Below are positions 34,404 to 43,853 of a DNA stretch of 64,000 bases, one piece after another. The DNA lies in assembly GCF_003957745.1 (NCBI RefSeq), contig NZ_CP020373.1:4281001-4345000 (forward strand). The letters are read 5' to 3'. This stretch comes from Shewanella khirikhana. Lineage in GTDB: Bacteria > Pseudomonadota > Gammaproteobacteria > Enterobacterales > Shewanellaceae. The position numbers were made by a program, and so were the translations under genes. How positions within the stretch are numbered: the first letter of the stretch is position 1; every line of letters begins with the position of its first letter. The notes beneath the pieces are model-generated. The model did no database searches, was not told the origin of the DNA, and worked only from the letters and a program-made list of their open reading frames with translations.

Positions 34404-37400
34404 TCAGATATTCATGGAGTCGAAGTGGCCTCTGCGCTGATCCAGGCGCTCATTGAGCCAGACGGTGAGTTCGTCAAACGCCAGCGGTTTGGAGATATAA
34501 AAGCCCTGGCCATAGTCGCTGCCAAGCTTCTGCAAAAACGCCTGCTGCTGTTCAGTTTCAATGCCTTCGGCCACCAGTTTCATCCCCAGCGACTTACCCA
34601 TGTGCACAATGGCCCGGATCAGGTTGGCATCTGAGTCGCAGCCGGGCAGCTGCTCCACAAAGCTCTTGTCTATCTTGATGACGGAGATGGGGAATTTCTT
34701 CAAATAACTCAATGAAGAATAGCCGGTGCCAAAGTCATCCAGATAGATGGCGCAGCCCAAATCGCGGATACGGCCCAGCACTTCGAGGCAATGATTACTG
34801 TCGTCCATCAACATGCTTTCGGTGATTTCCACATGCAAATGGCGCGGCGCTACACCGTGGCGCGACAGAGCGCCTCTGAGCTGTTCTTCCAGCGACAGCC
34901 CCTTGCTGTCGCACTGACAGGCCGACACATTGATGGCCACACTCAAACCGTGCCCCATGGCATGCAGCCGCGACAGGTCGCAAAGCGCCTTGTCTATTAC
35001 CCAATTGCCGATGGCGTGCATCAGCCCCATGTCCTCGGCAACCGGAATAAAGCGCGCAGGAGATATCAGCCCCTTGTCCGGATCCTGCCAGCGGATCAGA
35101 GCTTCAATGGCGGTGATGTCGCCGGTTTTAATGTCCATGACCGGCTGATAATGCAGTAAAAACTCATCCCGGCTGACGGCGCGGCGCAGCGCCTGCTCCA
35201 TGGCGAGCCGTTCAACCATCGCCTGATTCATCTCGGGAGTGAAGTATTTAAAGTGGCCGCGACCATCGTCCTTGGCGCCATACAACGCGGTTTCGGCATT
35301 GCGCAGCAGGGTTTCCACATCCAAACCATCCTGGGGATAAATCCCCACTCCCAGACTGGCGGACACATCCACGCTGGCGCCCTGCAACACAAAGGGCTCG
35401 CTGAGCCCGGCGAGGATCCGCTTGGCTTGCTGCTCGACACTGGATTCCTGCGCCAATCTTGGCAGCACTATCACAAACTCATCGCCGCCGATGCGGGCCA
35501 AAAAGTCGGTGGAGCCCAAAATCTGCTGCAGCCGTTCGGCCACGGCTTTCAGCAGCAGATCGCCCGAGTCGTGGCCCTGGGTGTCGTTAACGAATTTGAA
35601 CCTGTCCAAATCCAGTACCATCACCGCCAGCTTGCGGGAATCGTGGCGCGCCATCTTGATTTCATGGCCCAGACGCTCCGACAGCAGCTTGCGGTTGGGC
35701 AGATCGGTAAGGGCGTCAAAATTGGCTTTGTACCAGATGTCCTGCTCGTATTGCTTGCGACGGCTGATGTCCATAAACAGGCCAATGTGCTGCACTATGC
35801 GGCCCTCGTCGTCGCGTACCAGGGTGATGGCGAGGTACTCGGGATACACCTGGCCATCCTTGCGGCGGTTCCAGATTTCCCCTTCCCATTTGCCTGTGGT
35901 GCGCAGCGACTCCCACATGGCGTCGTACAGGTGGGCGGGGTTGCGGTGGGAGCTGAGTATGGACGGGTTGCGGCCTTTGACTTCCTCGAGGCTGTAGCCG
36001 GTAATTTGGCTGAAGGCGGGATTGACCAGTTCGATATGGTTGTCGGCGTCGGTCACCATAATGCCTTCGGCGGAATACTCGAACACGGCTGCGGCGCGCC
36101 CCAGCTCCTGGCGGTATTTCTTGCGCTCTTTGAGCATCTTGTTCATGGCCTCGGCCATGCGGGCAATCTCGTCCGAGCCCTTGGTTTTGATGGTCAGCTC
36201 CAACCTGGGGTCATCGGCCATCTTCTGCATGTCGGTGGCGATGCTCTCAATTTTGCCCATAAAGCTGGCGATGATTTTCCGCCCCAGCAGCAGGGAGACC
36301 AGTAGGGTGAGTGCGGCGGCCAGACTGTAAATACTGATAAATAACAGCGCCATGCGCATCTGATGGCGACTTAGTTCTTCGATGTTGCCACTTATCTGAT
36401 GGGTCAGTTCGTGCAGCATGGCAATGCGCTCGCTGGCCAGATCCCACCACAGGGAAGCCGCCACCGGCGGTGCGGGATACTTCAGATGCTCCAGCGCCCG
36501 CATCATGGGGCCGTCATCCACCTGCACCTGGGCATCCACCGCCCGCACGTTCAGGCCGCGGCGGTTAAGTTCGCGGATCCGCTGCAGGTGGGTGTGGTAG
36601 GCGAGGGTGGTGGCGCGAATGTCCTGCAGCGCCTGACGCTGGGCATGGCTTAAGTGTTTGTTGGATTCCAGCTGGGTCAGCAGCCGGTTTATCCGCTGCC
36701 AGTCGGCGTTGAAGGCATCGGCATAGGCCTCGTCACCACGCAGCAGGTAGTTTTTGAAATGATGGATAAGGCCGCCGTAACCAAGCCCGGCACTGAGTTC
36801 CCAGGCGAGCTGGCTTATCTGCCGCTGCTCGTTGAGCAGCCCCCGGATTTCCTTCACCTGCTGGTTTTGCAATGTAGATTGCAGCCGAAGAAACAGCAGT
36901 CGATGCTCATTCTCAAAGGTGTCCTGCGCCAGACTCATGGCGTGGGCCTGCTCGAGGATCAGCGCCTGCAACGGCTGCATCGCCGCCAGCTCCAGTGAAT
37001 CTGAGCTGAGCAGATTATTGAGCAGGCCACGCTCGCGGGCTGCCAGCTCCTGGATCCTTTGGGCCAGCAGCAGGTCGGAATAGGCCCGCGACTGCACCGC
37101 ATCATTGGTCTGATGCTGCAACTGGTTCACCAGCAGCAGGAGTTCATCGTTGAAGGCGTTGAAAAAAGCGCGTTCGTCCATACGCCGCTCCTGCAGCAGC
37201 TTCTGGCGAATAAGGGTGAGACGATTGGCGCTTTTTTTGATGTTGGCGAGGCATTCATCGAACAGCTGCCTGTCGATTTCTTCGAGTCCAGACAGTAACT
37301 TGGCGAGCGGATCGCTCTGGATTAACTGGCGGTAGTGCAGGTCGGTAATGGATTGCTGGGCATTGAGATCTTTGGCCGTGGTGGAGGGGTGGTCGCTCAG

Positions 37401-37616
37401 CCAGTTGAGGCTCAGGCCGCGCTCTTTTTGCAGTTCGTAAATCAGGTCGCTGACTTGATTACTGACCTGAATCGCCATGGCGTTGCGGTGCGCGGTGAGA
37501 AATTCCTGATGCAGACCCCAGGCGCGGACAATACCGAATACCGCCAGCATGACAATAGGCAAAACGGCAAACAGGATCAGTTTTTGTCTCAGGCTGTAGT
37601 CGTGCAGCGACACCAT
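34404..37616 (-). CDS. NIT-HAMP-PAS-GGDEF-EAL sensor protein
   Basis: 1070-residue membrane c-di-GMP enzyme. TM1 is near 12-30. The periplasmic helical region (about 50-400) resembles the nitrate/nitrite-sensing NIT domain (ELQKERGLSLNWL). TM2 is near 425-445, then HAMP, a PAS domain (about 505-620, GYSLEEVKGRNPSIL), a GGDEF domain with intact ARIGGDEFVI near 710, and an EAL domain with IEALIRWQD near 837, plus DDFGTGYSSLSYLK. Both catalytic motifs look intact, so the activity could be switched by the periplasmic signal. Confidence 0.9.
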   Translation of the reverse strand: MVSLHDYSLRQKLILFAVLPIVMLAVFGIVRAWGLHQEFLTAHRNAMAIQVSNQVSDLIYELQKERGLSLNWLSDHPSTTAKDLNAQQSITDLHYRQLIQSDPLAKLLSGLEEIDRQLFDECLANIKKSANRLTLIRQKLLQERRMDERAFFNAFNDELLLLVNQLQHQTNDAVQSRAYSDLLLAQRIQELAARERGLLNNLLSSDSLELAAMQPLQALILEQAHAMSLAQDTFENEHRLLFLRLQSTLQNQQVKEIRGLLNEQRQISQLAWELSAGLGYGGLIHHFKNYLLRGDEAYADAFNADWQRINRLLTQLESNKHLSHAQRQALQDIRATTLAYHTHLQRIRELNRRGLNVRAVDAQVQVDDGPMMRALEHLKYPAPPVAASLWWDLASERIAMLHELTHQISGNIEELSRHQMRMALLFISIYSLAAALTLLVSLLLGRKIIASFMGKIESIATDMQKMADDPRLELTIKTKGSDEIARMAEAMNKMLKERKKYRQELGRAAAVFEYSAEGIMVTDADNHIELVNPAFSQITGYSLEEVKGRNPSILSSHRNPAHLYDAMWESLRTTGKWEGEIWNRRKDGQVYPEYLAITLVRDDEGRIVQHIGLFMDISRRKQYEQDIWYKANFDALTDLPNRKLLSERLGHEIKMARHDSRKLAVMVLDLDRFKFVNDTQGHDSGDLLLKAVAERLQQILGSTDFLARIGGDEFVIVLPRLAQESSVEQQAKRILAGLSEPFVLQGASVDVSASLGVGIYPQDGLDVETLLRNAETALYGAKDDGRGHFKYFTPEMNQAMVERLAMEQALRRAVSRDEFLLHYQPVMDIKTGDITAIEALIRWQDPDKGLISPARFIPVAEDMGLMHAIGNWVIDKALCDLSRLHAMGHGLSVAINVSACQCDSKGLSLEEQLRGALSRHGVAPRHLHVEITESMLMDDSNHCLEVLGRIRDLGCAIYLDDFGTGYSSLSYLKKFPISVIKIDKSFVEQLPGCDSDANLIRAIVHMGKSLGMKLVAEGIETEQQQAFLQKLGSDYGQGFYISKPLAFDELTVWLNERLDQRRGHFDSMNI

Positions 37617-37936
37617 GTGTAAAAGAGCCCCATCTTGGATTGTAATCGCACCCCTTTACTTCCCTGTGAGAGCGTTTGGTCGGCAAGATTTAGCACAGCG
37701 AAAATTGAGCGGCTAACCTTAATTCATCGATTTCTAATCCAGGTCACAAAAGGCAGACAAAAAACTGATTTTTTGAGGTTGCTGTACGGTAATAGACTGA
37801 AAAAAGGCGACATGGAGTCGCCTTCGTGGTGGGTGCGCTGTTTAAAACTTAAGCAGTTTTGGGCCTGACTTTCGCCGGGCGGCTAAGGCATTGGCAGCCA
37901 CATATACGCTGTGGTATCCGCGGCCCCGCACTGAAC
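37617..37936. other. Intergenic region between the NIT-GGDEF-EAL gene and ribB
   Basis: 320 bp without a supported gene. It holds the promoter region of the NIT protein (minus strand, right of 37616) and the ribB terminator at 37799. Confidence 0.6.
37799..37824 (-). terminator. Terminator downstream of ribB
   Basis: AAGGCGAC-TCCAT-GTCGCCTT followed by TTTTC on the minus strand; about 113 nt after the ribB stop. Confidence 0.75.
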
Positions 37937-38605
37937 TCAGGCGCTTTTTGCCAGCAGGGCTTCGCGATACTGCACCAGATCTTCGATAGCCAGCACCGGC
38001 ATCTGGTGGCGCTGACCAAAGGTGATTATTTCGGGCAAACGGGCCATGGTGCCGTCGGCGTTGGTGAGTTCGCACAGTACGCCAAAAGGCTTGAGTCCGG
38101 CCAGACGCATCAGGTCGACCGTGCCTTCGGTGTGGCCGCGACGACCCAGCACCCCGGCCGGATGAGCCCGCAGCGGATACACATGCCCCGGGCGCGCAAG
38201 GTGCTCAGGTCTTGCACCATCGGCAATGGCGGCCTGGATAGTGGTCACCCGATCGGCAGCCGACACCCCCGTGGTAACCCCATGTCTGGCTTCAATACTT
38301 ACGGTGAATGCGGTGCCGTATTGGCTGCTGTTGTCTTCCACCATAGGCGGCAGCTCCAGCTGTTTAACCCACTCATCGGTGAGGCACAGGCACACAATGC
38401 CGGAGCATTCGCGAATCAGCATGGCCATTTGCGCCGCAGTCAGACTCTCGGCGGCAAAAATCAGGTCGCCTTCGTTTTCGCGATCTTCATCATCCACCAC
38501 TAATACGCCCCGACCGTTTCGAAGGGCAGACAAGGCCGCTTCGACCCGCTCAATCGGGTTGCCGTATTGCGCCAGCAAAGAAGGGTTTGATTGAAACTGA
38601 TCCAT
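37937..38605 (-). CDS. ribB: 3,4-dihydroxy-2-butanone-4-phosphate synthase
   Basis: Makes the four-carbon unit of riboflavin from ribulose 5-phosphate. 222 residues: VVDDEDRENEGDLIFAAE is the active-site loop, followed by RECSGIVCLCLT, FTVSIEARHGVTTGVSAADR and RPGHVYPLRAHPAGVLGRRGHTEG split around Pro, with RRGHTEGTVDL. No RibA domain is fused. It is expressed from a promoter to the right through a long leader with an FMN riboswitch. Confidence 0.95.
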   Translation of the reverse strand: MDQFQSNPSLLAQYGNPIERVEAALSALRNGRGVLVVDDEDRENEGDLIFAAESLTAAQMAMLIRECSGIVCLCLTDEWVKQLELPPMVEDNSSQYGTAFTVSIEARHGVTTGVSAADRVTTIQAAIADGARPEHLARPGHVYPLRAHPAGVLGRRGHTEGTVDLMRLAGLKPFGVLCELTNADGTMARLPEIITFGQRHQMPVLAIEDLVQYREALLAKSA

Positions 38606-38780
38606 AATAAATTCCTTAACATCATTGATTTATTGGATCAGGGCACAGAAAGACATGTCGGATTGCTGGCAAGAGCAATCGACAAGAGGTGAGGTACGGC
38701 TACGCCGCCGCTGTGCATGTATGCGGCATGCAGTAACACCCGGCCAGCCAAAGGCAGACGGGACAACCGAACCTGTTTCA

Positions 38781-39012
38781 CCATTCTCTCCCATCCGGAC
38801 TGAGCCCCTGAATGAAAGCTGCAGCCACAGCTCGCCTTTCACCTTTCGGGACAACACCGTCGGCTCCGGAATGGCAGCATGGCTGCGTCACCGGATCTGC
38901 TGACCCTGCGCGAAACTTGGCTCGCAGGCGCTCGCGGGCTTTGAGGAGTTGTGCTGTAAAATCACGACCCTTCATCTACCGCCGGTGGGGAATTTCACCC
39001 CGCCCTGAGAAT
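38781..39012 (-). promoter_or_regulatory. FMN riboswitch (RFN element) controlling ribB
   Basis: The minus strand begins with AGGGCGGGGTGAAATTCCCC, then ACCGGCGGTAGATGA. It contains AGCCCGCGAGCG and ends with GATCCGGTG ... ATTCCGGAGCCGACGGTG and CAGTCCGGATGGGAGAGAA, all conserved RFN segments. The variable arm is long. FMN binding would block ribB expression; about 175 nt lie between the aptamer and the ATG. Confidence 0.95.
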
Positions 39013-39245
39013 GTATGCCGTCACCTGGGTGACAGCGGCGATATTGTCCTACTAAGCCCGGGCTGAGTCCAGTTTCTCTTTGACGCCGGCGCTATGCCTG
39101 TCTTGCAAATCACACGGCGTGGCAGCACTATGATCTGCAACAACAAAAAGGTTATACAACAACTAAAAGCCGTCGGGCAGGCGCCGTTTGCTGCCATGAG
39201 CCCGCCAGAAATCCCTGAGTACAGTTTCAGCCAAGGAATGCAATT

Positions 39246-41372
39246 ATGAAGCATAACGCCTTGATAGCAGGAGTATGTTTATTTATGTCTGCTTGCAGTC
39301 ATCACAGCGCCCAGGCGCCAGAAGCCGCCGACGCCCCCATTGCCAAAAAAGTGCCTCACACCATGGCGCTGCATGGTGTCAGTCGCACCGACAATTATTA
39401 TTGGCTCAGGGATGATAAGCGCGAGAGCCCCGAGGTTCTGGCGTATCTGAACGCCGAGAATGCCTATGCCAAGGCTCGCATGAGCGGCTGGACGGCCCTG
39501 AAAGACACCCTGTTCGATGAGATGAAATCGCGACTGGTGAAGGATGACAGCTCGGTGCCTTATCGCTGGAAGGGGCAGTATTACTACCGCCGGGTCGAAG
39601 GCGAGCGGGAATACCCCATCATTGCCCGCAAGGTGTCGCTCGATGCCCCGGAGCAGGTGCTGCTGGACGCCAATGAACGTGCCGCCGGGCACGAGTTTTA
39701 CTCCCTTGGCCGAACTACCATCAGCGAAGACGGCAAGCTGCTGGCCTTTGGCGAAGATACCTTAAGTCGCCGCATTTACCGTATTTATATCAAAGACATT
39801 GCCACTGGCGCCTTGCTTGACGATGTACTGGAAAACACCGAAGGCGAAGCCATCTGGGCCAACGATGGCCAGCACCTGTTTTATATCGCCAAAGATCCGC
39901 AAACCCTGCTGGGTTATCAGGTATTCCGCCACAAGTTAGGCACGCCCCAAAGCGAAGATGTGTTGGTGTATGAAGAGGCCGACGACAGCTTCTATATCGA
40001 CCTTGGCAAGAGTCTGGATGGCAGCCAAATTCTGCTCTATCACCAAAGCACCACCACCAGTGAAGTGCAGCTGCTGGATGCCAATGCGCCTCTTGGCGAG
40101 TTTGTGCCCTTCCTGCCACGGGAAGAAGACCATGAGTATTCGATTACCAAGCTTGGCGACACCTACTACGTGCTCACCAATTGGCAGGCCACCAATTTCC
40201 GGCTGATGGCGGTCGACAAGGCTCATACCGCCGACAAATCCAGGTGGCGTGAGGTATTGCCTTACGATGAAGCGGTACGGATTGAAGATGTGCTGGTGCT
40301 CAAGTCGGCATTGGTACTGCAAACCCGTGAGGCGGGTAAAACCCATATCCGTATCTATCAGCCCGATGGCACTGCGCCCACTGAAATCGAATTCGATGAA
40401 GCGGCCTATGTCACCTGGCTGGGGATGAATCCGGAGCAGGATTCAACTCTGGTGCGGTTTCACTATTCCAGCCTCACCACGCCGGACTCCACTTTTGATT
40501 ACAACCTGAGTACCGGCAAGCGTGAGCTGAAAAAGCAGCTGCAGGTGCCGGGGTTTGAAGCCGGGGCGTATCAGAGTGAGCGGCTGATGTTGCCTGCGCG
40601 GGACGGCACCCTGGTGCCTGTGTCTGTGGTGTACCGCAAAGACAAGTTCAACAAAGATGGCAGCAATCCGCTGTATCAATATGGCTATGGCGCCTACGGC
40701 AGCGTGGTCGACCCCGACTTTTCGCTGTCGGCCCTGAGCCTGCTTGACCGGGGCGTGGTGTATGCCATTGCCCATGTGCGGGGCGGCGAAATGCTCGGGC
40801 GCCCCTGGTACGACGCCGGGCGCATGTTCAACAAGATAAACAGCTTTACCGATTTTATCGATGTGACCGACGGCTTGGTCAAACTGGGTTACGGCGCCAA
40901 AGATAAGGTGGTAGCCAGCGGTGCCAGTGCCGGCGGCTTACTGATGGGCGCCGTGGCCAATATGGCGGGTGAAAAGTACCTGGCCATCAACGCAGGCGTA
41001 CCCTTTGTGGATGTGGTAACTACCATGCTGGATGAGTCGATTCCACTGACCACCAACGAATATGACGAGTGGGGTAACCCCAATGAAAAGCCCAGCTTCG
41101 ACTATATGCTGAGCTACTCTCCCTACGACAACCTGGCCCGCAAAGCCTATCCGCACATGCTGGTGACTACGGGGCTGCACGATTCTCAGGTGCAGTACTT
41201 TGAGCCGGCCAAATGGGTGGCCAAGCTGCGCGACTACAAGACCGACAGCAACGAACTCTTGCTGGTGACCGATATGGAAGCGGGTCACGGCGGTAAGTCC
41301 GGCCGCTACCGCCAGTTTGAAGATATGGCGCTGGAGTATGGCTTCTTCTTACATCACTGGGGGCTTGAGTGA
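39246..41372 (+). CDS. S9-family prolyl oligopeptidase / oligopeptidase B, lipoprotein
   Basis: 708-residue serine peptidase. The N-terminus is a lipoprotein signal with a lipobox-like FMSAC, so it is probably membrane-attached on the periplasmic side. The N-terminal beta-propeller (about 60-440) precedes the hydrolase domain. The nucleophile Ser is in VVASGASAGGLLMG, Asp in GLHDSQVQYFEPAKW and His in EAGHGGKSGRYRQF. AHVRGGEMLGRPWYDAGR is typical of S9A enzymes. The coding end is repeated twice downstream with a 113-bp period. Confidence 0.9.
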   Translation: MKHNALIAGVCLFMSACSHHSAQAPEAADAPIAKKVPHTMALHGVSRTDNYYWLRDDKRESPEVLAYLNAENAYAKARMSGWTALKDTLFDEMKSRLVKDDSSVPYRWKGQYYYRRVEGEREYPIIARKVSLDAPEQVLLDANERAAGHEFYSLGRTTISEDGKLLAFGEDTLSRRIYRIYIKDIATGALLDDVLENTEGEAIWANDGQHLFYIAKDPQTLLGYQVFRHKLGTPQSEDVLVYEEADDSFYIDLGKSLDGSQILLYHQSTTTSEVQLLDANAPLGEFVPFLPREEDHEYSITKLGDTYYVLTNWQATNFRLMAVDKAHTADKSRWREVLPYDEAVRIEDVLVLKSALVLQTREAGKTHIRIYQPDGTAPTEIEFDEAAYVTWLGMNPEQDSTLVRFHYSSLTTPDSTFDYNLSTGKRELKKQLQVPGFEAGAYQSERLMLPARDGTLVPVSVVYRKDKFNKDGSNPLYQYGYGAYGSVVDPDFSLSALSLLDRGVVYAIAHVRGGEMLGRPWYDAGRMFNKINSFTDFIDVTDGLVKLGYGAKDKVVASGASAGGLLMGAVANMAGEKYLAINAGVPFVDVVTTMLDESIPLTTNEYDEWGNPNEKPSFDYMLSYSPYDNLARKAYPHMLVTTGLHDSQVQYFEPAKWVAKLRDYKTDSNELLLVTDMEAGHGGKSGRYRQFEDMALEYGFFLHHWGLE

Positions 41373-41612
41373 TCGACGGCTGGCAGTGTGATACGGGCCA
41401 CGGCGGCGAGTCCGGCCGCTACCGCCAGTTTGAAGATATGGCGCTGGAGTACGTTTTCAACCTGCATCACTGGGGGCTTGAATGATCGACGGCTGGCAGT
41501 GCGATACGGGGCACGGCGGTAAGTCCGGCCGCTACCGCCAGTTTGCAGATATGGCGCTGGAGTACGTTTTCAACCTGCATCACTGGGGGCTTGAGTGAGC
41601 CAGAGCTGGCAG
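41281..41612 (+). repeat. Three tandem copies of a 113-bp unit at the peptidase/GIY-YIG junction
   Basis: Copies start at 41281, 41394 and 41507 (CGGGtCACGG, CGGGcCACGG, CGGGgCACGG), with the period exact at 113. Each holds the last 30 codons of the peptidase, its TGA, and the first bases of the following gene (GTGA-N8-GCTGGCAG). Since 113 is not a multiple of three, copies 2 and 3 are out of frame with the peptidase. Copies 2 and 3 share TACGTTTTCAACCTG where copy 1 has TATGGCTTCTTCTTA. Confidence 0.92.
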
Positions 41613-41918
41613 CTGTACATCATCCGCTGCGGTGGCGGTGAGCTATACACCGGCGTGACCACAGATGTGGCGCGCCGCTTCGGTGAACATCAGGGCGGCG
41701 GCCCCAAGGCGGCCAAGTATTTGCGTGGTCGAGGGCCGCTTTCGCTGGTTTATCAGGAGCATGTTGGCAGTCGCGGCGATGCGCTGCGGCGCGAACTGGC
41801 GGTGAAAAAACTGTCCAGGGTCAGCAAGGAAGCCCTGATAGCCTCAGGGTCTGGCTGCGGGAACCTAAGTGCAAATGCCGTATCTAATTCGGAAAAGGTT
41901 ACCGAGGGTGCCGAGTGA
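41595..41918 (+). CDS. GIY-YIG nuclease-superfamily protein (YhbQ-like)
   Basis: 107 residues beginning at GTG within the third repeat copy. The GIY-YIG core is LYIIRCGGGELYTGVTTDVARRF (the GIY site as LYI, the YIG site as YTG), then HQGGGPKAAKYLRGRGPLSLVYQE and the late Glu/Lys helix. Family members are small stand-alone domains, some DNA-damage linked. It precedes the response regulator with a 4-nt GTGA overlap. Confidence 0.88.
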   Translation: MSQSWQLYIIRCGGGELYTGVTTDVARRFGEHQGGGPKAAKYLRGRGPLSLVYQEHVGSRGDALRRELAVKKLSRVSKEALIASGSGCGNLSANAVSNSEKVTEGAE

Positions 41919-42574
41919 AAATTCTGCTGGTGGAAGACAACGCCGACATTGCTGCATCTCTGGCTGAAGAGTTGTGTGATAACGACTGGGACTTTGCAAT
42001 CAATGGATTACAAGGTCTTAGGTTAGCGCAGTCGAACAATTATGATTTGATCCTGCTGGATTTGAACCTGCCCGGCATGGATGGTCTGGCGCTGTGCAAG
42101 CGCCTGCGGGACGGCGGCGTCAATACGCCTGTCATCATGCTCACCGCCCGCGACACCCGTGACGATCTGCTCGATGGCCTGCGCGCCGGTGCCGATGACT
42201 ACCTGATTAAACCTTTCGATCTGGACGAGCTCAGGCTCAGGATTGATGCCGTGGTCAGACGCTGTTCGGGCGCAGGTTTCTCCAAGTCATTAACCTATAA
42301 AGATATCGAGCTGGATTTACGCAGCCATAAAGCCTACCGCGCCGGTGAAGAACTGTTATTGCCGCCGGTGTGTTTTGCGCTGCTGACCTGCCTGATGCGC
42401 CACCCCGGCGAGCTTATCGGCCGCGAAGTGCTGGAGCGGGCGGTCTGGCCCGAAGGCCCGCCCGATGACGATATTTTGCGAAAGCACATTTATCTGCTGC
42501 GGCAAAAACTCGATAAACCCTTTACCGAAAAGCGGATCCACACCCAGGCCCGCAAAGGATACCGGCTGCTGTGA
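41915..42574 (+). CDS. OmpR-family response regulator
   Basis: 219 residues. The receiver (1-115) has VEDNADI, the phospho-Asp in LILLDLNLPGMDG (near 51), and TARDTRDD and IKPFDLDEL switch residues. A winged-helix output domain (130-219) follows with REVLERAVWPEGPP and HIYLLRQKLDKPF, then KGYRLL at the end. GTG at 41915 overlaps the GIY-YIG stop. It is translationally coupled to the kinase below; this pair resembles the QseBC/TctDE group, signal unknown. Confidence 0.92.
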   Translation: MKILLVEDNADIAASLAEELCDNDWDFAINGLQGLRLAQSNNYDLILLDLNLPGMDGLALCKRLRDGGVNTPVIMLTARDTRDDLLDGLRAGADDYLIKPFDLDELRLRIDAVVRRCSGAGFSKSLTYKDIELDLRSHKAYRAGEELLLPPVCFALLTCLMRHPGELIGREVLERAVWPEGPPDDDILRKHIYLLRQKLDKPFTEKRIHTQARKGYRLL

Positions 42575-43800
42575 ATGCCAATATCGAACAGAAGATTAAC
42601 CGCAGCTTTATGATTGGCGCTGCGGTGCTGCTGGCCTGTTATGCACTGTTGATTGAATACGGCATCCATGCGCTGGAAAACCACCTCAGTGGCGCCTTTT
42701 TGCAGACGGTGGCGCCGCAACTGATCGATGCGTATGAACACGGCGCCTTATCGCCCTCCGATGAGGCGCAGATCCAGCTTTTGCCATCGCTGCCTGCCGA
42801 ACTTGCCGCTCAACTGCCATCCAGTGAGCCCGGGCTTTATAACCTGCACCATCCCAATATCGATGTGGAATTCAACGTGCTGGTGGTGTCCCGGGAGGCT
42901 GGGCATCTGTATCTGGTGCAGCGCCCGGATTTGTTTGAGCTGGAAGGTTGGCAGGACTTTTTGCTCGATACCCTGCTGATTGGCGGCGGTGCGGCCTTGC
43001 TGCTGCTTTCAAGCCTGTATATCCGCAGCACCGCAAGGCGTATCGGTAAACCTTTTGGCAGCCTGGCGCAGCATCTGGAACGCGGCAGTCTGGAAACCGG
43101 CAATGAAGCATTGCAGCCAATCCCCCTTGCCGACGACACCCACGAATACGTGGCGCTGGTCAACGCCCTGAATCAGAGCCATGCGCGGGTAAAGCAGGCG
43201 CTGGCGCGGGAGAAGAACTTCACCCATTACGTCAGCCATGAGTTCCGCACGCCGCTGACAGTGCTCAAACTCGCCCTGGGTAAGATGGCGCAGAAGGATG
43301 CGCCGCCGATGCAGCGTGCCCAGCGGGCAGTACAGCAAATGGAGAACCTGGCCAGTGTGCTGTTGCTGCTGGCCCGCAAGACAGAACACAAAGATGGCCG
43401 CTGCCTGTTGGATGAGGCATTTTTGGCGCCTTTGCTTGAGCGTCTTGCTACCCGCAGGCAAAGCAGCGCCGCCGATTTTGCCATGCGGGTACAGCCCTGC
43501 GAGCTTGATGCCCACCCACTGCTGGTGAGTTGCCTGATTGAAAACCTGCTGGCCAATGCCTTTATCCACAGCGTGGGGGCCAGGGTGCTGCTGAGTGTGG
43601 ATACCAGTGGCCTGCTGATCTCCAATCTGGGCGGAGAAACCATAGACCATGGGGAAAGCCACGGCATAGGGCTTATCCTGGTGGAGGACATTTGCAAGCG
43701 ATACGGCTGGCAGTTTTCCATCGATATGGCCCCAAGCGAAGTGGTGGCCCGGGTGCTGTTCAACAAAAGTATGACGGATGTGGACACTTCATTGACATAA
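42571..43800 (+). CDS. Sensor histidine kinase
   Basis: 409 residues. TM1 is near 11-25, followed by a periplasmic region of about 110 residues and TM2 near 135-150 (LLIGGGAALLLLSSLYI). The HisKA H-box is YVSHEFRTPLTVLKLALG (His near 223). The ATPase domain shows LIENLLANAFIHS (N-box) and HGIGLILVEDICKRYG (G2), with a shortened G1 region (LISNLGGETIDHG). GTG overlaps the regulator stop by 4 nt. Confidence 0.9.
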   Translation: MNANIEQKINRSFMIGAAVLLACYALLIEYGIHALENHLSGAFLQTVAPQLIDAYEHGALSPSDEAQIQLLPSLPAELAAQLPSSEPGLYNLHHPNIDVEFNVLVVSREAGHLYLVQRPDLFELEGWQDFLLDTLLIGGGAALLLLSSLYIRSTARRIGKPFGSLAQHLERGSLETGNEALQPIPLADDTHEYVALVNALNQSHARVKQALAREKNFTHYVSHEFRTPLTVLKLALGKMAQKDAPPMQRAQRAVQQMENLASVLLLLARKTEHKDGRCLLDEAFLAPLLERLATRRQSSAADFAMRVQPCELDAHPLLVSCLIENLLANAFIHSVGARVLLSVDTSGLLISNLGGETIDHGESHGIGLILVEDICKRYGWQFSIDMAPSEVVARVLFNKSMTDVDTSLT

Positions 43801-43853
43801 GCAGCGATATGCTAACGCCGAAAGTTACATAAAAATAACAATGAGGCGGCTTG

